DNA of 64,000 nt from Pleurodeles waltl (taxonomy: Eukaryota; Chordata; Amphibia; Caudata; Salamandridae): NCBI RefSeq assembly GCF_031143425.1, contig NC_090444.1:1535668782-1535732781 (forward strand). The letters run 5' to 3'. The position numbers were made by a program, and so were the translations under genes. Positions 13,001 to 22,832 of this stretch are shown piece after piece. Under the pieces are notes generated by a model. The model searched no databases and was not told where the DNA came from. It was given only the letters and a program-made list of their open reading frames with translations. How positions within the stretch are numbered: the stretch's first letter is position 1; each line of letters begins with the position of its first letter.

Positions 13001-14517
13001 TGATGAATGAATGGTCATGTCTGAAGTCTACAGAATGGAAACCTCAAGTCAGAATCCAAATGGCTTGGCCATTTTCAAAGAACACTACCCGTGTCCCGGA
13101 GATGTAAGGGGGTGTGAAGCAGGCATCTGAACTGGCTTTTTCTAGGACTAACAATGACAACCTCAAATGGCAAAGGTCAAAATCTTTGGACTGGAGGGAT
13201 TTATGTATTTGTTTGTGTTAATCAGGAGGGTGACTCTAAGTAACACTTCAAATTCAATGGCTGGAAGCCGTTTGCTATGTCTTTAATTATTTTATATAAG
13301 TATTAAACAAGGGAGTCTTGCTTTGTGACACTGCATAGGAAAATGAGTTCAGAAAAAATACAAATGTAAAGCACATTGCACCTTCACTGTACCTTAAAAT
13401 AACCATTTAAACTTAGATTTACTTACCACTTACATTCATAATTCTTAAACTGGCTAATACAATATCACAACTGGTATTTTAAACAAGCAAACATTCATAT
13501 TTTTTCAAGGATACCCTGGCAAATTAAATGATAAAGCATTGTCTGAGATTTAAATTCACATATAGCTCAAAAGAAAATAATGGCTGTATAAAAAGTAAAA
13601 AAGAAACTGTGCAAAATTAACAAATAATGGACAACCGAAATAGAAATAAGAAATGAATGTTCTATAGGAGTAAGTATAGCTTTTCACTTCACACTTCTTG
13701 CTACAGAAAACCAAATGTTAAGGCATTCATTTCCCTTTCACCCTTCCCCTAATGTCCCCTTGCATTAAAATTACACATATATATTTATATATATTTATAA
13801 ATTGTATAAGTGTTATTAAACAGTATCCAGCAAACATTTTACACTAGATATTCCTGATAGAACCACCCCTGTAAGTTTCTCATTCTGAACCACCTGTCAG
13901 TGGTGTACAATTGACTTCGGAACCATGCTCAGTTCCACAAATATGATGTGACATCAGAGACTGGCTGTGGCTTCGCAGTAGGAGCTCGGCAGAATACGAA
14001 GGGCGAGTTCTTCAGCTGGATTCAAAGAAAAGTAAGCTAGAGGTCAGAAATATCGATGGGCTCTTTCTCTCCTGCACTTCAGATGTGTAGCACCTTCTAC
14101 TGGAATAGCTAATGCCGCGAGAGGATGGTGAGATGCACCCATTTAGTTTGGTATTCCTATTCCTAATTGTCACATGATTTTTATAAAAATATAAATAACC
14201 AAAAACATTAAGCTGGGTTCCATCTCAGCAGGTGATTTCCGTTGTCCTCTGAGTATGTACTGGATAAGTAGTGTTTCTTGAAGCCCTATCCATTGTTGCT
14301 TGTTTTAATGTCTGATACTAAATACAAAAGGTTGTAGTCATTGCAGTGAGCTCAACCAGCTCTGAGAAAATCAAGACTCTCACTGCACTTTTGGCACAAA
14401 GTACACAATAGCAAGGGCATATTCAGTGGAAGGAATATGACAAAATGACGAAGAAACTGAAAAACTTTATAGATATGTTTTTGTTGTTTAAAAAAAGTAT
14501 TTTTCAGTGCTGCACCT
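10061..14517 (-). other. Presumed DLGAP 3' UTR and downstream flank
   Basis: This long AT-rich, repeat-poor stretch lies directly 3' of the DLGAP stop codon (gene on the minus strand). No transposon ends or LINE motifs were recognised in about 4.4 kb, in contrast with the rest of the window; this would fit a long 3' UTR or constrained sequence. Several minus-strand AATAAA/ATTAAA hexamers exist (near 14,304, 11,315, 10,880 and 10,618), so the cleavage site cannot be chosen from sequence alone. Confidence 0.45.
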
Positions 14518-14736
14518 TCAGAGCCTAGTTTGAGCTTCTGGGATGTAGATTTCAATGCTGTCTGCACGCTCTGAGGCTGAATTCTGCCGAAACGAGGCTG
14601 CTCTCTTGACAGCCATTAGCCGTCTTCTTGCCTCCAGGCGCTGCCGGTCAGGTAAGTCTAATGACTTCTCTCTTGTGATGGGGAACTTTCCCCTTGGAGG
14701 CTTCTTTGGTATTGGAGGAGGAACCTTTTTGTCATC
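14518..14736 (-). CDS. DLGAP family terminal coding exon (ends in QTRL)
   Basis: The exon encodes the C-terminal 72 residues of a DLGAP/SAPAP/GKAP protein, a postsynaptic scaffold that joins PSD-95-family guanylate-kinase domains to Shank. It starts DDKKVPPPIPKKPPRGKF (proline-rich), continues with EKSLDLPDRQ and a basic stretch ARRRLMAVKRAASFRQN, and ends IEIYIPEAQTRL. QTRL is the known PDZ ligand for Shank. Its 219 bases make 73 codons including TGA, beginning in phase 0. On the minus strand the acceptor is a pyrimidine-rich tract ending in TTTGCTAG just before GATGAC. The preceding coding exon is at 49,852-50,004. The frame is intact and nearly every position looks like a vertebrate DLGAP, so the gene is probably functional. 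Which paralogue (DLGAP1-4) I cannot settle; IYIPEAQTRL and ITREKSLDLP seem closer to DLGAP2 or DLGAP4 from memory. Confidence 0.95.
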   Translation of the reverse strand, partial: DDKKVPPPIPKKPPRGKFPITREKSLDLPDRQRLEARRRLMAVKRAASFRQNSASERADSIEIYIPEAQTRL

Positions 14737-16170
14737 CTAGCAAATTATATGAAAAGAGAAACATATAAGTCACACAATCATCGCAAAAATACATTGTGCT
14801 TTGAAGATTATTTGCAAACATCACAGGAGAATTGCCATAGAACAGAACTTTTCAGAGCAGTGCAGATGTGTGTATCTGCATTAGTAATCACACTAGTAAA
14901 ACGCTGCCATTGTCTTCTATACTCCAATACTCATGACAGATAAATGAGCATTCTATAAGGAACATGTGCATGCACACCATCAATACTTTATGTAATTTCA
15001 ATATTAGGATCTCTGACATATAACTACTGGGTCAGGGTGTTTTATGTAGACCTGTATGTATTTTTTGTACTTTTCTCCATGAAATTTTAACAATAATGTT
15101 GCAAAAAATCTCTTAAAATTAGGTGAATGGCATTAAAGGTTTTTGGATGATATCACTCAGGACGTTTCTAAGTGAGGGCATACCCCATTGGACTGTGTTG
15201 AGCGTAAAACACCTTTTATCTAGAAATCCTTTACTTAAACCAGTGTGGTGTGGGCAAAAGTCATGATAAACTTCAAGTTTATACCCACTGAATGAAGACT
15301 TTGCAAAGTTAGGTAAAAGTCACCATGACAAAGTAGGACTTAGTATCTCTAGTTCTTTCCAAGGGTTGTCACTGTACGAATAACACTTTCCCTTTGGAGA
15401 GCCTCAAATTATATTTAAAAAAAACCTTTATAAATGCATACACTACACGAGTGAAGAATAATCACATGTCCCTACTCCAGCTAGAATGTCTCATATGGGA
15501 AGGCTGGTGTGCTGTGACACATTTTTTGTATTCAAAATCATTTATTAAGACAGTCTGTGTGCCACCAATTATGGCTGTTGAATTAAACAAAGTATTAAAA
15601 TCACCAGCGCTCCACTGATAATATGTGTAACTCCAACAGTGCAGTCCTTAATATGGAACTAGTCTTTTTTGTAAACATCAAGCTTCAGATGCACACCCAC
15701 TTGCCACCCATTCACCCATGAATATCGGAAGCTATCAACATCTTTTGCAGGACGGGGGCTGCAAGATCAGGTCACCCCTTGGAGTCTTGGGAGTGCTTTA
15801 ACAATTTAATTCTGATCAGTGGAATTCATTGCATTTTTAAATGTAATTAGTAATGTATGTTTGAACTTGGCAAAAACACACTGCTTCTGTTTTAAGTCAA
15901 CAAACTAATTGGCAGAAGGGGTGCCACATATAGCAAAACCGTAACATATCTTTAGTCGGAAAACAGAGGTTAATAGAAAGCATGTGATTAACTGTTGTAT
16001 GAAAATCAGGTAGTTGCGTACTTTTGCAGGATGAGTATTCAAACCATGTTTAGGAAGGAGTGCAAAATAAAATAAAATTTCGAGTTCACAGACAGGATAA
16101 ACAATGTTGGGGAGGGATATGGCTTTGGTCCTCAGTAGTATCAGTCATTTCTGAACCTGATTTAATTAAT
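14737..16170. other. Intron sequence next to the terminal exon, nothing recognised
   Basis: This is AT-rich unique-looking intron sequence between the DLGAP terminal exon and the first Harbinger-like element. I see no transposon ends, no reading frame with family motifs and no repeat shared with the rest of the window. Confidence 0.35.
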
Positions 16171-16173
16171 TTA

Positions 16174-16413
16174 GGGCCACATGCTCAAAGCACTTATCTA
16201 GTCACAAACACAGAATCGGCCCATTTGTGATTAGAAAAATGCTTATTGGGATGTGCATAGCCCACTTTGTGATTCAGTAACTTTTTACCGAATCGCGATT
16301 TGGGTTTTGCGATTCTGTATTAGGAAGGGGCGAGATTCATTCGCATATTACCACCAATTTAAAATTGGTGGTAAGCCATTCGCAAACAAAACCTGACATT
16401 TGTACATGTGGCC
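16174..16413. mobile_element. 240-bp Harbinger-type MITE with TTA duplication
   Basis: The unit begins GGGCCACATGCTCAAA and ends TTTGTACATGTGGCCC, inverted repeats with 14 of 16 matching positions. It is flanked by TTA at 16,171-16,173 and 16,414-16,416. The inside has nested inverted modules such as ACCACCAATTTAAAATTGG and GCGATT blocks. It has no coding capacity. The right TTA is also the left TTA of the next element. Confidence 0.75.
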
Positions 16414-16416
16414 CTT

Positions 16417-17322
16417 AGGGGCATATTTATACTCTGTTTGCGCCGGATTTGCTTAATTTTGTTTTACGCAAATCCGGCGCAAACTAAACTCCATATATAT
16501 ATTTTGCCACTAGACATGTCTAGGGCCAAAATTATGGAGTTAAAGTAATTTTTTGCCTGTGGAAACCGACCTTGCATCAATGAGAGGCCAGGTAGGCGTT
16601 CCTGGACAAAAAACGACTCTAAGGCCCTGGCGCCTTACTTATCCTCTCGTGCAAAAATCATGCACGGGGGAGGGGTCAAAAAATGTTGCAAAGTCTGCTT
16701 TGCACCATTTTTTAACGTCTGGGTCAGGGCAGGCATTAGGGGACCTTTGGGCCTATTTCCATGGTGGAACACCATAGAATAAGCCCACAGGTACCCTCCC
16801 CAGGCCTCAGGGAGACCCCCTGCCACACCAGAGGGACAGCAGAGGATGGGGAATCCCATCCCAGGTAATTATGGGTAAGTACAGGTAAGTAGTTTTTTTT
16901 TTTTTTAAAGTGCCATTTGGGGCCCTGAAATGGGCCCCCCTACATGGCCCTGGGTGCAATGGCCATGCCCAGGGGACCCAGTGCCATGTGGGCATGACTC
17001 CAATCTGGGGCGGTGGGCATGACTCTGGTCTTTTCTATGGATGGTTTTGCGTCAGAAAATGATGCTAGGCTTGTTACAGTATTTTGGTTTTTACTCTAAC
17101 CTGCCTAATGTCGTTTTTTGGGGCAAAACCCCCTTCTTCCATACCGCCAGGCCCACCCGGTTAACGTCATTTTTTTACGCTATCCTACCCTTTCCACCAG
17201 CCTCCACCATTCCATAAATATGGTGCCGGGCTGGTGCTCAGAAATGGTGCAAGCCGGTGCTAAACTTTTTGGTGCAAAACTGTGTTAGTGCAGTTTTGCA
17301 CCAAAAAGTATAAATCATGGCC
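16417..17322. mobile_element. 906-bp non-autonomous Harbinger-like element
   Basis: The left end GGGGCATATTTATACT and the right end AGTATAAATCATGGCC are imperfect inverted repeats. TTA flanks both ends (16,414-16,416 and 17,323-17,325). GCGCCGGATTTGC and its inverted copy lie just inside the left end, as in the 156-bp MITE at 6,225. No transposase frame is present. It appears to have cut off the end of a minus-strand LTR fragment whose remainder starts at 17,326. Confidence 0.7.
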
Positions 17323-17325
17323 TTA

Positions 17326-17772
17326 GTCTTTAGCAGAAATCCTGTTAAACCTACACTGTGCCCTGCCCTTTGAGTTCACTAGGCCCCACCATAGGGGTGA
17401 CATGCATGTTAAAAAAAGGAAGGTTTGGGCCTGGCAGGTGGGTAAACTTGCCAGGTCGCAGTGGCAGCTTAAACTGCACACACTAGCTCTGCAGTGGCAG
17501 GCCTGAGACATGTTTGAAAGGCTACTGTAGTGGGATGGCACAATCAGTGAGCATATATAGTGTACTTTACTAGGAACATACAAGTAAATTATATACACCA
17601 GTTGTGGACAAGCCAACTTTACCAGATTTTAGAATACAGAGCACCTGCACTTTAGCACTGGTCAGCAGTGTTAAAATGCCCAGAATCCTGAAAAGTCAGC
17701 AAAAATGAAACTAGACAACTGGAGGTCAGAGGGCAGAGGTGGGAAACCACGCCAAGGGTGCTGGGTCTAACA
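17326..17772 (-). mobile_element. LTR-like fragment, truncated by the Harbinger-like element
   Basis: Read on the minus strand it begins TGTTAGACCCAGCACCC at 17,772, a TG-type LTR start. It contains blocks such as CAGGCCTGCCACTGC, GCAGTTTAAGCTGCCA and CTGCCAGGCCCAAACC. The same blocks, diverged, occur on the plus strand at 43,780-44,060, showing a dispersed repeat family. The far end is missing at 17,325 where the Harbinger-like element sits. No 3' LTR terminus or coding part is visible. Confidence 0.5.
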
Positions 17773-20700
17773 CTTACATTGAGTCTTCAGTAAGTGTACT
17801 AAAACATTTTCCTAGGAAATATATAGAGGTTAACAAAAAAACAGGAAATGCAGGATAGGTTGTGAAGATACAGAATCACATGGGCAAGGTACCAGGTCCA
17901 AGTCTCCGTATACAGCTTTAGGATAGGACAATAAAAATGATCTTTGTTAAAGTGAAATCTCACCTCATAGGATCTGTGACAATGACTAGTGGCAATATAA
18001 AGGGAAGGTTCCATGTGAATTGTAGTTGGCAGCAGTTGATAGGCAGCCACTCTCTCTCTCTCATTAATATGCTGGTTAACATTATTGTGATAGAAATTAA
18101 CCACAGCAATTAACTGCCTGACAGATACTTTAAAAAGTCAAATCTGGAAATAAGTAGAGTTGCAGTTAATTTCAGTGATCCTGCCTGCTAAAGAGACAGA
18201 GATCAAGATAATAAGCCACCCTTCGGCCAACCACTAATAGAGGGAACAGCTGGGGTGGCTAAAAATCATTATATGTATAGTTTCAAGCACCCAGGTCTGC
18301 TTCAGACATGCATATTTAGAATAATTTATCATGGTGGACCAAGAGGGATCATACCACTGGCTAGAAAGACTGACCACATTCCAGGACATTGGCTTGCAAT
18401 ATTGGGCAGCAGCTGCAAGGGGAGTTTCCTAGAGTAGTTAGTAGCATATCTTGATATACTAAACTTTGATGAGCCAGAATTCAAGGTCAGACAAATAGAG
18501 ATATCTTTAATACACTGATTAGCAGGGTCATCATTTACAATGACCTTGTGGGCTTGAACAGTCAATGAAAAATAAATCAGGAATAACTGGCCCAATACCT
18601 TCTAAACTGTCTAAAGTTAGGAGACAGTCTACCTGCTCCGTAGACTCAAAGGGGTGAGGGGGCAGTGAACCTGGTATAACTGTCAATCAAAGGGGTCCCT
18701 TTTTTGGGCCAATGGCAGAGGCAATACCAACAAAAGTTGTGCAGTTGATAGGTTTATATAGATAGCCGAGAGGGGTTGCTTTTGCAGTGCTTTTCACAAT
18801 GTTATTCCATTTAACCCATACAGCACAAAACCAACCAGTTGGGAATCCTTACAATTAATAACAACACAATCCCCCAGCTCCCCTTTAGGACTATTCCCCA
18901 CCCAAGTGACTCACTGTACAGCAATATCACTGTACAACCCCCTGATAAAGCGGTTTCCAAGTGTTCTTCCCATCTAGTGTTTGACTTTATATTTAATTTG
19001 GATAACATCTTCAGTTAGATACGGATGCAGAGAAGGAACATTTTTGGCAATCACCATTGCTGTGGCTTCTGGGGGTAATTTCTGTAGCTTTGAATCTGAC
19101 AAGTGACATGGATTATATAGAATATCTATACACATTAGAAGGATAAACAGTTCCTAGGTATGTTGGCATTTGAGTGAAATTGAGTACACCTCAGATGAGG
19201 CCTATCTTGGGCAACTCCGGATGATGGCATAACATTTATGCAAGAAGCCTCTGTAGTGTCAGTTATGGAACGATCAACGGTTGTTATGCTTGAAAGCCCT
19301 CCCCAAGCCAAGATTCTCAGGGTCAGTAATCAGTTCCCATCTTTTAAAGACCACTGAAAGAAGATGTGTAAGAGTCCGGGTAAGCTAGCTTTTTAAGAGA
19401 AGCTTCAATGGCCTTAAGCAAAGATAATATAGGCTATACAGAAGATTTGAGCACCTCCTCAAAACACTTGGCAAAGTTGTTTACTATTTGATCAATATCC
19501 GGCATTTTGTTCAGGGAGGGCCCACACATTCTTCCACACTGGAGATAAATGCATGGCTCCTGAATTTAATCTTTTTTCCACAGCTGTTCGATGAGCAAGA
19601 TGTACCTCTGTTCTTTTTGGAGGGTTTGGGAACCCTCTGCATCAAGTCTGCTGCAAGGAGCACTGGTGGGGGGGGGAGTGCTCTCAACTGTAATTAGTAA
19701 GCATTAAAAACACATGAGTTGTGGGCTTCACCCATTAAATCAAAATGTAAAGGCTCCCTAACCAAATCTGTGCCTAAGGGGTTTGTCAGTGCCTTCTAGA
19801 CAGCCTCCAAACTTTCTTCAACAGATTCACTTTCTGAGTTTATTGCCCCCATTGCATTACTTAAAAAACTTGCGATTAACGATGTGGAAGAGCGATCCTT
19901 AACTCGCTTAGTGGAGGCCATCATTTTCCTCTTCCCATTGAGTTTTCAATCTCTGTGGACATTATGGAAGGTCCAGAGTCCTAACGAATGTATGGGCCAA
20001 GAGGTTTGGCCCAGCCTTGGCCAGCAGCGAACAGGCACAGGTGGGACTGCCCTTGGGCAGTTCTTTGCTGGGGCATTCTCCCTGTGGTTCCCGTGCCATG
20101 GTAAACAATGGTGTTATAAACTGTGCCCCTGCAGCTGGTCAACCTTCTGGCATGGAAGAAGTCTGGGGTTTCTGGATTTGGGCCCCTGCAAAGGAATGGT
20201 GAGTTTCATTCTGCAGTAAGCAATGCACATCATGAAAGATGTTCCAGGTGCCAATAAGTTACTTGAATCAGGACCTTGCCCCCTGTTGCTATGAAGGCAC
20301 AAAGAGGCTACCTTTCCTAGCACTTGGAGCAGCTTTCCAACCCAAGGGATTTGTGATTGAGATGGAAACCTAATTCCTCCAAAGTCCAGACAAATAAGAA
20401 GTGTAAGAAAATTGGTTATTAGCTCAGAAGGATGTGAGCCCTTCACAAGTAATAAGTCTGCACCCTACCATCAACTGGGAACCAAGTACCCCTTTGTAGC
20501 ACTTGATCTTTCAGGATAGGGAGGAAGAGCAGTTTATGGCCTACTCAACATAGATGGTCTGGGCTAGTACCCCAGTAAGCTAGCATGCAATAAGCACCTC
20601 CTAATCAATCATTGTCCTGTCAGTGATTGATATCATACTACACAATAACAGATCACACCCCTTGTGAGCACTGAACCATATCAGCACAATACCCCTCCAT

Positions 20701-20859
20701 CTATACTAGACACAATATAAAGGGAGTTTAAATATCAAAAGGTATGCCTAATGGTTTTGTAAAAGTGCCACGACCTTAATAACAATAAGAATATGTCATA
20801 ATAACCCAATGCAAATTACAATCCCTAAGGATGGTATCATCCTACAATGACACTCATGA
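17773..20859. other. Unassigned intron block with a decayed minus-strand frame
   Basis: On the minus strand an ATG at 19,921-19,919 opens a 41-codon frame (MASTKRVKDRSSTSLIAS), followed by further open pieces interrupted by stops down to about 18,250 (for example LHPYLTEDVIQIKYKV near 18,990). The texture suggests a dead element ORF rather than a host exon: no splice sites fit and there are many stops. I do not recognise the protein family. A short CT tract lies at 18,051-18,061. Nothing else is supported in these 3 kb. Confidence 0.3.
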
Positions 20860-21060
20860 GGACCTGTAATGCCTCACTGTTAAGTTTGTGATTATCAACA
20901 AAACATTTAAATTACCTTCATTAATACATATCAGGACTCATTGTTAATTTTGTCACTACCAATAAAGCATTTTCATGACCTCAAACAAGATATAACAAGT
21001 CACTGTTATCTTTGTCGCCATCAAATTTGAATTATCAATAAACTAATTGCATAGGTCTTT
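20860..21060. repeat. Three diverged tandem units of about 63 bp
   Basis: The phrases TCACTGTTAAGTTTGTGATT (20,874), TCATTGTTAATTTTGTCACT (20,938) and TCACTGTTATCTTTGTCGCC (21,000) recur with spacing 64 and 62 bases. Each is followed by ATCAA or CCAA and an AT-rich tail. This is a short, old minisatellite-like array within the intron. Confidence 0.6.
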
Positions 21061-21559
21061 CCCCTCCATTTATCAGGCTGCAGGACACCTGTAAGACCGA
21101 CCATCAAGGTCCCTGAACTTTAACCTCAGCTCAGAAGTGCTTGAAAATGCATCTTACTTCTCCTGGGGCAGGTATCTAGTTTGGCTCCACCAGAAACTTT
21201 CTAACTACTAACATGGTGTACTGGTGGAGTTCGCTTTGCTCCGTGTAGCCCCAAAACACTCCTGAGTCATCAGTGGTGGTCCGGTCCCTACTAGGGCACC
21301 ACATGAGAAAATATGCACATTTTTGAAGCCCACACAAGGGCTTATGGGGCTACTCCTTAGCTCCGCTAATCGTATCACGTGTGCTCTTCGAGCAGGCTGC
21401 ATGCTTTCCTTGTTTTTATTTGTTGAATGTGCTTCAGGCTGCATAATTTTCATCTAGGCGTCTCTCTCATATTTGGGGCACCTAGAATGTCTCCAATCCT
21501 TGGTCCTCATGGGTACCAAATATCGTGTGACCCAGTAGGTTCACCATTTGGGTCTCTGT
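21061..21559. other. Gene-free stretch, nothing recognised
   Basis: This is intron sequence between the short tandem array and a MITE-like block. No repeat ends or reading frames are supported. Confidence 0.25.
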
Positions 21560-22049
21560 GGTTTAGAATTTCCAAAATAGCGATTTCCTATCGGGAAATT
21601 GCTATTTTGGAACTGCTACTTCAAGGAGGACTATGGGCATGAGGGCCCCCGTGATGCACCCCAAAAATAGTGGTGCACCTGTACAGCACACATATGCCCT
21701 TGGGCCACGTGTGCACTCTATTGAACTGTAAAACAAAAATCTTTGGTTGATTTTTTTAAATGCACATGGTTACCATCAACTTGGAGTGCATGGTAATTGC
21801 ATTTTCTAAATGCCCAATTCACATTTAGGGAATGCTTTGTACATGTGCATAGGAATTGCAAATAGGTAATCCCTATTTTTGATTTCCTATTTAGGGTGTT
21901 GCAAATTGCGATTTCTACTGGGTAGAAATTGCAATTTGTGACTGCTTAAGCAGCTTTGTAAATTGAAAAGCTCATTTAGCAATTCTTCACTGAACGAAAT
22001 AGCGATTTGGTTCATTAAGAAATACTAAATGGGGTTGTTCATCTAGCCC
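21560..22049. mobile_element. MITE-like block with inverted modules
   Basis: The block contains self-complementary modules (AATAGCGATTTCC facing GGAAATTGCTATT at 21,575-21,610; AAATTGCGATTTCT and AGAAATTGCAATTT at 21,903-21,935). Its right end GTTCATCTAGCCC is followed by TAA (22,050-22,052), as expected for a Harbinger-type end. I could not locate the left terminus, so the start given is only where the internal modules begin. Confidence 0.45.
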
Positions 22050-22079
22050 TAACTCCCATGGAGGGATTCAGTATCATCT

Positions 22080-22411
22080 TGCAGAATAGCTACTGTAAAA
22101 CTTCACACTTGTATAGCACACTGCTCACCCATTAGGGTCTCAAGGCACTGTACACATACCACTGTAGAACCGCTCCTGGCTTTTCCCTGTGAGGCACCCA
22201 CTCCTGGAAAGCCCCAGGGTGAAGCCAGCCATCCAAGAACTGTGAGGGCCATTGTGGAGATTAAACAAGCTATTGCCCACAGTTGGACCCATCAATTAGA
22301 TTAGGCACCTAGGCGAGAATTATCTGGTCCAAGGGAATTGAACCCTGGTCCCGGGCCAGATCTCTACATCAGTGTCTGCTGCTCTAACCATTGTGCCACA
22401 CTTCTCCACAT
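22080..22411 (-). mobile_element. tRNA-headed SINE with L2-like tail
   Basis: On the minus strand the 5' part has an RNA polymerase III A box (TGGCACAATGG, complement of 22,388-22,398) and a B box (GGTTCAATTCC, complement of 22,334-22,344) about 45 bases further on, the layout of a tRNA-derived promoter. The 3' part reads CAGTGCCTTGAGACCC, then GGGTGAGCAG and GTGCTATACAAG, resembling the tail of L2-type LINEs and SINEs that use it. It abuts a minus-strand L1-type LINE remnant at 22,412 and was probably inserted into it. Confidence 0.7.
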
Positions 22412-22581
22412 GAAAGGGTATGAAGGATATGCGGGTCACAAGGCAGTATGTTTATTTGTATAATGTGGAGCCTGCCTAGCCAGGAAACAAACACAGAGTT
22501 CCATCTATTGAGTCTCATATGACTTGCTCCATAGTTCAGGCTAATTAGCTTTGGCCTAAATTTTCAATTTGTAAGTTAAGT
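22412..22581 (-). pseudogene. Reverse transcriptase thumb remnant, beyond the LTR
   Basis: Read on the minus strand, the sequence after the LTR continues with LNRWNSVFVSWLGRLHII and QINILPCDPHIL. This matches the family block W....LSWLGRI.LIKMNILP. It follows the palm remnant in the same frame if the LTR and one copy of its 5-bp duplication are ignored. It stops at the SINE boundary near 22,411. Confidence 0.8.
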
Positions 22582-22826
22582 GTAGGTGTAGGAGGCTGGC
22601 CTGGCTTGTAGTGGGTACCAAAGGTACTTACACCTTGTGCCAGGTCCAGTTATCCCTTATTAATGTAAAAGAGGTGTTTCTAGCAGCTTAGGCTGATAGA
22701 AGGTAGCTATAGCAGAGCAGCTTAGGCTGAACTAGGAGACATGCAAAGCTCCTACTACACCACTGGTGTCATATGCACAATATCATAAGAAAACACAATA
22801 CACAGATATACTAAAAATAAAGGCAC

Positions 22827-22832
22827 TTTATT
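22827..22832 (-). promoter_or_regulatory. Candidate poly(A) signal in the solo LTR
   Basis: TTTATT on the plus strand reads AATAAA on the minus strand, about 240 bases upstream of the LTR end, where an R/U5 boundary would be expected. The same hexamer is kept in the second LTR copy at 59,941-59,946. It lies in the transcribed orientation of the DLGAP intron. Confidence 0.45.

Noticed and set aside
14555..14740. 61-codon plus-strand frame over the terminal exon
   Set aside because: It is the antisense shadow of the conserved DLGAP exon.
19798..19921. A host first exon starting MASTKRVKDRS
   Set aside because: The frame ends in a stop after 41 codons without a splice donor, and following frames are decayed. 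A dead element ORF is more likely, but the family is unknown.
22334..22398. A functional tRNA gene
   Set aside because: A and B boxes are present, but the sequence between and around them does not make a clear cloverleaf, and a SINE body and tail follow.
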